The position numbers and the translations under genes were made by a program. Shown in pieces: positions 4,858 through 7,321 of a DNA stretch of 7,321 nt. Position 1 is the stretch's first letter; each line of letters begins with the position of its first letter. The notes under the pieces were generated by a model, which saw nothing but the letters and a program-made list of their open reading frames with translations, was not told the DNA's origin and did not search any database. This stretch comes from Collinsella sp. Lineage in GTDB: Bacteria; Actinomycetota; Coriobacteriia; Coriobacteriales; Coriobacteriaceae. The stretch spans positions 1 through 7,321 of the forward strand of contig JAHHSP010000059.1 in assembly GCA_020025115.1 (NCBI GenBank), read 5' to 3'.

Positions 4858-5960
4858 GTCTGAGCATGGCGATCAAAAAACGGTACCCGGGTTTTGCGCT
4901 CGATGTCGCTCTCGAAGCCGGTGAGGAACGGGTGGCCCTGCTCGGGGCGTCCGGGTGCGGCAAGAGCCTCACGTTGCGCTGCATCGCCGGCGTGGAGACC
5001 CCCGACGAGGGGCACATCGTGGTGAACGGCGTGACGTTCTTCCATTCCGAGACGGGGGTGAACCTCTCGCCGCAGGAGCGCAAGACGGCGCTGCTGTTCC
5101 AAAATTACCAGCTGTTCCCGCATATGACAGCGCTTGAGAACGTATGCGCCGGCATGGCCGGGCCTCGTCTCGGCCTGGGAGGTCGCATGGGCGGTGATGC
5201 GGCGAGGTGCGAGTCCCGGGCGCTGCGATTCCTCGAGATCTTCGGTGTCTCGGCCCTTGCGGAGCGCTATCCCATGCAGCTCTCCGGCGGCCAACAGCAG
5301 CGCGTGGCGTTGGCCCGCATGCTCGCCGCGCGTCCGGGGATTCTCATGTTCGACGAGCCGTTCTCGGCATTGGACTCATATCTCAAGAGCGCACTCGAGC
5401 AGAATCTGCTCGACGTGTTCTCCGTGGTGGACCGCACGGTGCTCTATGTGAGCCACGACATCGACGAGGCCTGCCGCCTGTGCGACCGCATCTGCGTGAT
5501 GCACAACGGCCGCGTATGGGAAAGCGGGACCGCCGGGGAGCTCATGGCGCATCCCAAAACGCTGGCGGGCATGCGGCTCACGGGATGCAAGAACACCTCG
5601 CGGGCACGCAAAGTGTCTGCGACCTCGGTCGAGGCGCTTGATTGGGGCATGACGTTCGACATGGGCCGCGAGGTGCCCGATAGCGTGTCTCACCTCGGTG
5701 TCCGCGCTCGCCATATCCATCGCGACCGCGTCTGTGCGGAGGGCGAGCCCGGGTGCAACAGCTTTGATTTGCACGTGGTGCGCGTGAGCGACGCCCGGTT
5801 CGAGCGGCTGGTGCTTCTCGAGCCGCCGCTCGGGGGATCTTCTGCCCGCATTCAATGGAAGGTCGACATCCTCGATGCGCCCCCGGGGTCTTTGCCCGAG
5901 GCGGGGGAGACGCTGCGCCTGCATTTCGATGCGAGCAGGTTGCTCTTGGTGAGCGGATGA
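4854..5960 (+). CDS. modC: Molybdate ABC transporter ATP-binding protein ModC
   Basis: Cytoplasmic ATPase that drives molybdate import through ModB. The 368-residue protein has all the ABC motifs: Walker A GASGCGKS (31-38), Q-loop Gln83 in LFQNYQLFPH, signature LSGGQ (143-147), Walker B ILMFDE (163-168), D-loop SALD (171-174) and the switch histidine His201 in YVSHD. After residue ~235 comes a regulatory extension with LTGCKNTSRA and, near 290, a TOBE-like LGVRARHI. I do not see the classic SARN motif of molybdate-sensing Mop domains, so self-inhibition by molybdate is uncertain. The start ATG overlaps the modB stop by four bases and has no separate strong ribosome binding site, so it is probably translated by coupling. 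A bidirectional terminator ends the operon 57 bases later. Confidence 0.95.
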   Translation: MSLSMAIKKRYPGFALDVALEAGEERVALLGASGCGKSLTLRCIAGVETPDEGHIVVNGVTFFHSETGVNLSPQERKTALLFQNYQLFPHMTALENVCAGMAGPRLGLGGRMGGDAARCESRALRFLEIFGVSALAERYPMQLSGGQQQRVALARMLAARPGILMFDEPFSALDSYLKSALEQNLLDVFSVVDRTVLYVSHDIDEACRLCDRICVMHNGRVWESGTAGELMAHPKTLAGMRLTGCKNTSRARKVSATSVEALDWGMTFDMGREVPDSVSHLGVRARHIHRDRVCAEGEPGCNSFDLHVVRVSDARFERLVLLEPPLGGSSARIQWKVDILDAPPGSLPEAGETLRLHFDASRLLLVSG

Positions 5961-6017
5961 TGGGTCCGACGGGTCCGGCGCGATCCCCCAGTTTGATCGA
6001 GCCGCACTTTGAAGGAA

Positions 6018-6060
6018 GAGGGCCCGGCGCCATTACGGCGCCGGGCCCTCGAACGTTTTC
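6018..6060. terminator. Bidirectional terminator between modC and the tRNA pair
   Basis: GAGGGCCCGGCGCC (6018-6031) pairs perfectly with its 14-base partner at 6037-6050 over the loop ATTAC. On the plus strand it is followed by GAACGTTTTC, giving a T-run a few bases after the stem. On the minus strand TTCCTTC follows directly. It can end modABC transcripts and the convergent tRNA transcripts with one structure. Confidence 0.85.
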
Positions 6061-6134
6061 TGGAGCGGGCGACGGGAGTCGAACCCGCCTCATCAGCTTG
6101 GAAGGCTGAGGTTCTACCGATGAACTACGCCCGC
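6061..6134 (-). tRNA. tRNA-Gly (anticodon TCC)
   Basis: Reads on the minus strand from 6134 down to 6061. The acceptor arms GCGGGCG and CGCCCGC pair perfectly. The D arm is GTTC/GAAC. The anticodon arm is TCAGC-CTTCCAA-GCTGA with anticodon TCC, which reads GGA. The T arm GCGGG-TTCGACT-CCCGT has one G-T pair. The discriminator is T and CCA is encoded (complement of 6061-6063). It lies 5 bases after the tRNA-Pro gene and should come from the same transcript. Confidence 0.97.
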
Positions 6135-6139
6135 GTATA

Positions 6140-6216
6140 TGGTCGGGACGACAGGATTTGAACCTGCGACATCCTGCTCCCAAAGCAGGCGCGCTACCAA
6201 ACTGCGCCACGTCCCG
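6140..6216 (-). tRNA. tRNA-Pro (anticodon TGG)
   Basis: Reads on the minus strand from 6216 down to 6140. The acceptor arms CGGGACG and CGTCCCG pair perfectly and the discriminator is A. The D stem is GCGC/GCGC. The anticodon arm is CCTGC-TTTGGGA-GCAGG with anticodon TGG, which reads CCA. The T arm is GCAGG-TTCAAAT-CCTGT with one G-T pair. CCA is encoded. It is the promoter-proximal member of the pair. No integrase or duplicated tRNA end is seen, so there is no sign that it serves as an attachment site. Confidence 0.97.
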
Positions 6217-6269
6217 AAGGTGTTGAGCAGCTGGGGTACCAAGACCCTGCTTATCCCAAGGCTCTAGCG

Positions 6270-6298
6270 ATTATAGAGTACCCGAGCGACTTCGGCAA
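6270..6298 (-). promoter_or_regulatory. Promoter of the tRNA-Pro/tRNA-Gly unit
   Basis: On the minus strand, TTGCCG (6298-6293) and a perfect TATAAT (6275-6270) stand 17 bases apart, the ideal sigma-70 layout. Transcription would start near 6263, leaving a leader of about 46 bases before the mature tRNA-Pro 5' end. A short inverted repeat CTCTA/TAGAG (6262-6266 and 6274-6278) overlaps the -10 box. Confidence 0.8.
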
Positions 6299-6324
6299 CG
6301 GTCCTCGGCAATTGCGCACATCGC

Positions 6325-6346
6325 GTTTCGAAACCACTACGAAACC
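6325..6346. promoter_or_regulatory. Palindrome plus direct repeat upstream of gdhA
   Basis: A 10-base perfect palindrome, GTTTCGAAAC (6325-6334), overlaps the first of two identical CGAAACC units (6329-6335 and 6340-6346) that stand 11 bases apart, one helical turn. The array lies just upstream of the candidate gdhA -10 box and covers its -35 region. It looks like a binding site for a regulator of gdhA; the protein is unknown. Confidence 0.5.
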
Positions 6347-6359
6347 TAGAGCCCTTCTC

Positions 6360-6365
6360 CATAAT
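6360..6365 (+). promoter_or_regulatory. Candidate -10 box of gdhA
   Basis: CATAAT, followed by CGCT. The nine bases ATAATCGCT (6361-6369) are the same as those around the divergent tRNA -10 box on the other strand (6274-6266). There is no good -35 hexamer at 16-18 bases. Transcription near 6372 would give a leader of about 57 bases. Confidence 0.45.
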
Positions 6366-6428
6366 CGCTTTATTTCGCCGTAGTACCATATGCACGCAAG
6401 ACCAGTCCCACTTCTGAGGAGCATCACC

Positions 6429-7321
6429 ATGACCTATACCGATAGGGTCATCGCCGAGCTGCACGCGCGCTATGCCGATCAGCCCGAGTTCATCCAGGCC
6501 GCCGATGAGGTATTGACCTCGATCGCCCCGGCCGTCAACGACAACCCCGCCTATGAGGCAGCCGGCCTGCTCGAGCGCCTCGTGGAGCCCGAGCGCGTGA
6601 TCATGTTCCGCGTCCCTTGGATCGATGACGAGGGCAAGTGCCGGGTAAACCGTGGTTTCCGCGTCGAGTACAATTCCGCCATCGGCCCGTACAAGGGCGG
6701 TTTGCGCTTCAATCCCACCGTCACCCTCGGCATGCTCAAGTTCCTCGGATTCGAGCAGGTCTTCAAGAACGCGCTCACCACGCTACCCATGGGCGGTGGC
6801 AAGGGCGGCTCGGACTTCGACCCCAAGGGCAAGTCCAACAACGAGATCATGCGCTTCTGCCAGTCGTTCATGACCGAGCTCTACCGCCACATCGGCCCCA
6901 ACACCGACGTTCCGGCAGGCGATCTGGGTGTTGGCGGCCGCGAGGTCGCGTACATGTTCGGCCAGTACAAGCGCCTCAAGAATGAATGGACCGGCGTGCT
7001 CACCGGCAAGGGCCTCTCCTTCGGCGGTTCGCTCGCCCGCACCGAGGCGACTGGCTACGGTCTCGCTTACTTCGTGGATGAGTATCTCAAGTGCCACGAC
7101 GACTCCTTCGAGGGCAAGACCGTCGTGGTGCATGGCTCCGGCAACGTGGCGATCTATGCCATCCAGAAGGCGACTCAGCTCGGCGCCAAGGTCATCGCCG
7201 CCTCCGACACCAAGGGTTGGATCGAAGACCCCGAGGGCGTCGATTACAAGGTCCTCGAGGACATTTACAACCAGAAGCGATCCGGCGACGATCGCGGCGT
7301 GAGCCTTGCCCTGTATGCCGA
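6429..7321 (+). CDS. gdhA: Glutamate dehydrogenase, hexameric type (3' end outside window)
   Basis: Catalyses reductive amination of 2-oxoglutarate with ammonia to glutamate (and the reverse) in the cytoplasm. The first 297 codons are present with no stop; the family has about 445-450 residues, so roughly a third is missing at the right edge. The substrate and catalytic residues fall at the same numbers as in the Clostridium symbiosum enzyme: Lys89 (YKGG), Lys113, Lys125 (GGGKGGSDFDP) and Asp165 (PAGDLGVGGRE). The dinucleotide fold begins at about 231 with GSGNVA (236-241). Ser259-Asp260 after the second strand resembles E. coli-type NADP enzymes more than the NAD-type clostridial one, so NADPH is the likelier cofactor. 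The ATG at 6429 is supported by GAGGAG (6416-6421), 7 bases upstream. It is divergent from the tRNA pair and unrelated in function to the molybdenum genes. Confidence 0.97.
   Translation, partial: MTYTDRVIAELHARYADQPEFIQAADEVLTSIAPAVNDNPAYEAAGLLERLVEPERVIMFRVPWIDDEGKCRVNRGFRVEYNSAIGPYKGGLRFNPTVTLGMLKFLGFEQVFKNALTTLPMGGGKGGSDFDPKGKSNNEIMRFCQSFMTELYRHIGPNTDVPAGDLGVGGREVAYMFGQYKRLKNEWTGVLTGKGLSFGGSLARTEATGYGLAYFVDEYLKCHDDSFEGKTVVVHGSGNVAIYAIQKATQLGAKVIAASDTKGWIEDPEGVDYKVLEDIYNQKRSGDDRGVSLALYA

Noticed and set aside
5578..6210. A 210-codon minus-strand frame running from the tRNA pair into modC
   Set aside because: It would read through two intact tRNA genes and a strong terminator, and the product is Arg/Pro-rich noise.
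6061..6216. The tRNA pair as an integration site for a mobile element
   Set aside because: No integrase, no duplicated tRNA 3' end and no change in base composition is seen on either side.

Overview
The window comes from a GC-rich, probably actinobacterial genome. The best guess is the class Coriobacteriia (the Collinsella/Olsenella group). That rests on base composition, codon use, a diderm-independent lipoprotein ModA, and a hexameric glutamate dehydrogenase of the Clostridium symbiosum type. The assignment is an inference; no rRNA or other marker is present.

Layout. Positions 1-5989 form a molybdenum block on the plus strand. It starts with moeA (86-1366) and a MogA/MoaB-family gene (1483-1989), the last two enzymes of molybdenum cofactor assembly. 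A second promoter region (about 1996-2031) then leads into modA, modB and modC (2164-5960), a molybdate ABC importer. The convergent minus-strand pair tRNA-Pro(TGG) and tRNA-Gly(TCC) lies at 6061-6216. It faces modC across one strong hairpin that can stop transcription from both sides. From 6217 to 6428 there is a divergent promoter region, and gdhA (NADP-type glutamate dehydrogenase) runs from 6429 off the right edge.

How it works together. ModA captures molybdate outside the cell, ModB passes it through the membrane and ModC powers the transport. MogA adenylates molybdopterin, and MoeA uses the adenylated form to insert the molybdate. Both transcription units begin with the same inverted repeat, TTCTC-N4-GAGAA, overlapping or just upstream of a -10 box. 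One regulator therefore probably controls uptake and insertion together. The earlier pathway genes (moaA, moaC, moaD, moaE) and any molybdoenzyme are not in the window.

The most unusual parts are: (i) the shared operator, which is not the ModE type; (ii) a ModB with an extra signal/anchor segment and a ~200-residue extracytoplasmic domain ahead of the permease core, plus an Ala/Gly-rich tail of ~76 residues; (iii) a series of perfect hairpins in the mod transcript: leader, modA-modB gap, start of modB, end of modB, and after modC. No phage, transposon, CRISPR or defence genes are visible. I see no wholly new system. The candidates worth checking are regulatory and architectural. No stretch longer than 300 bases lacks a gene.
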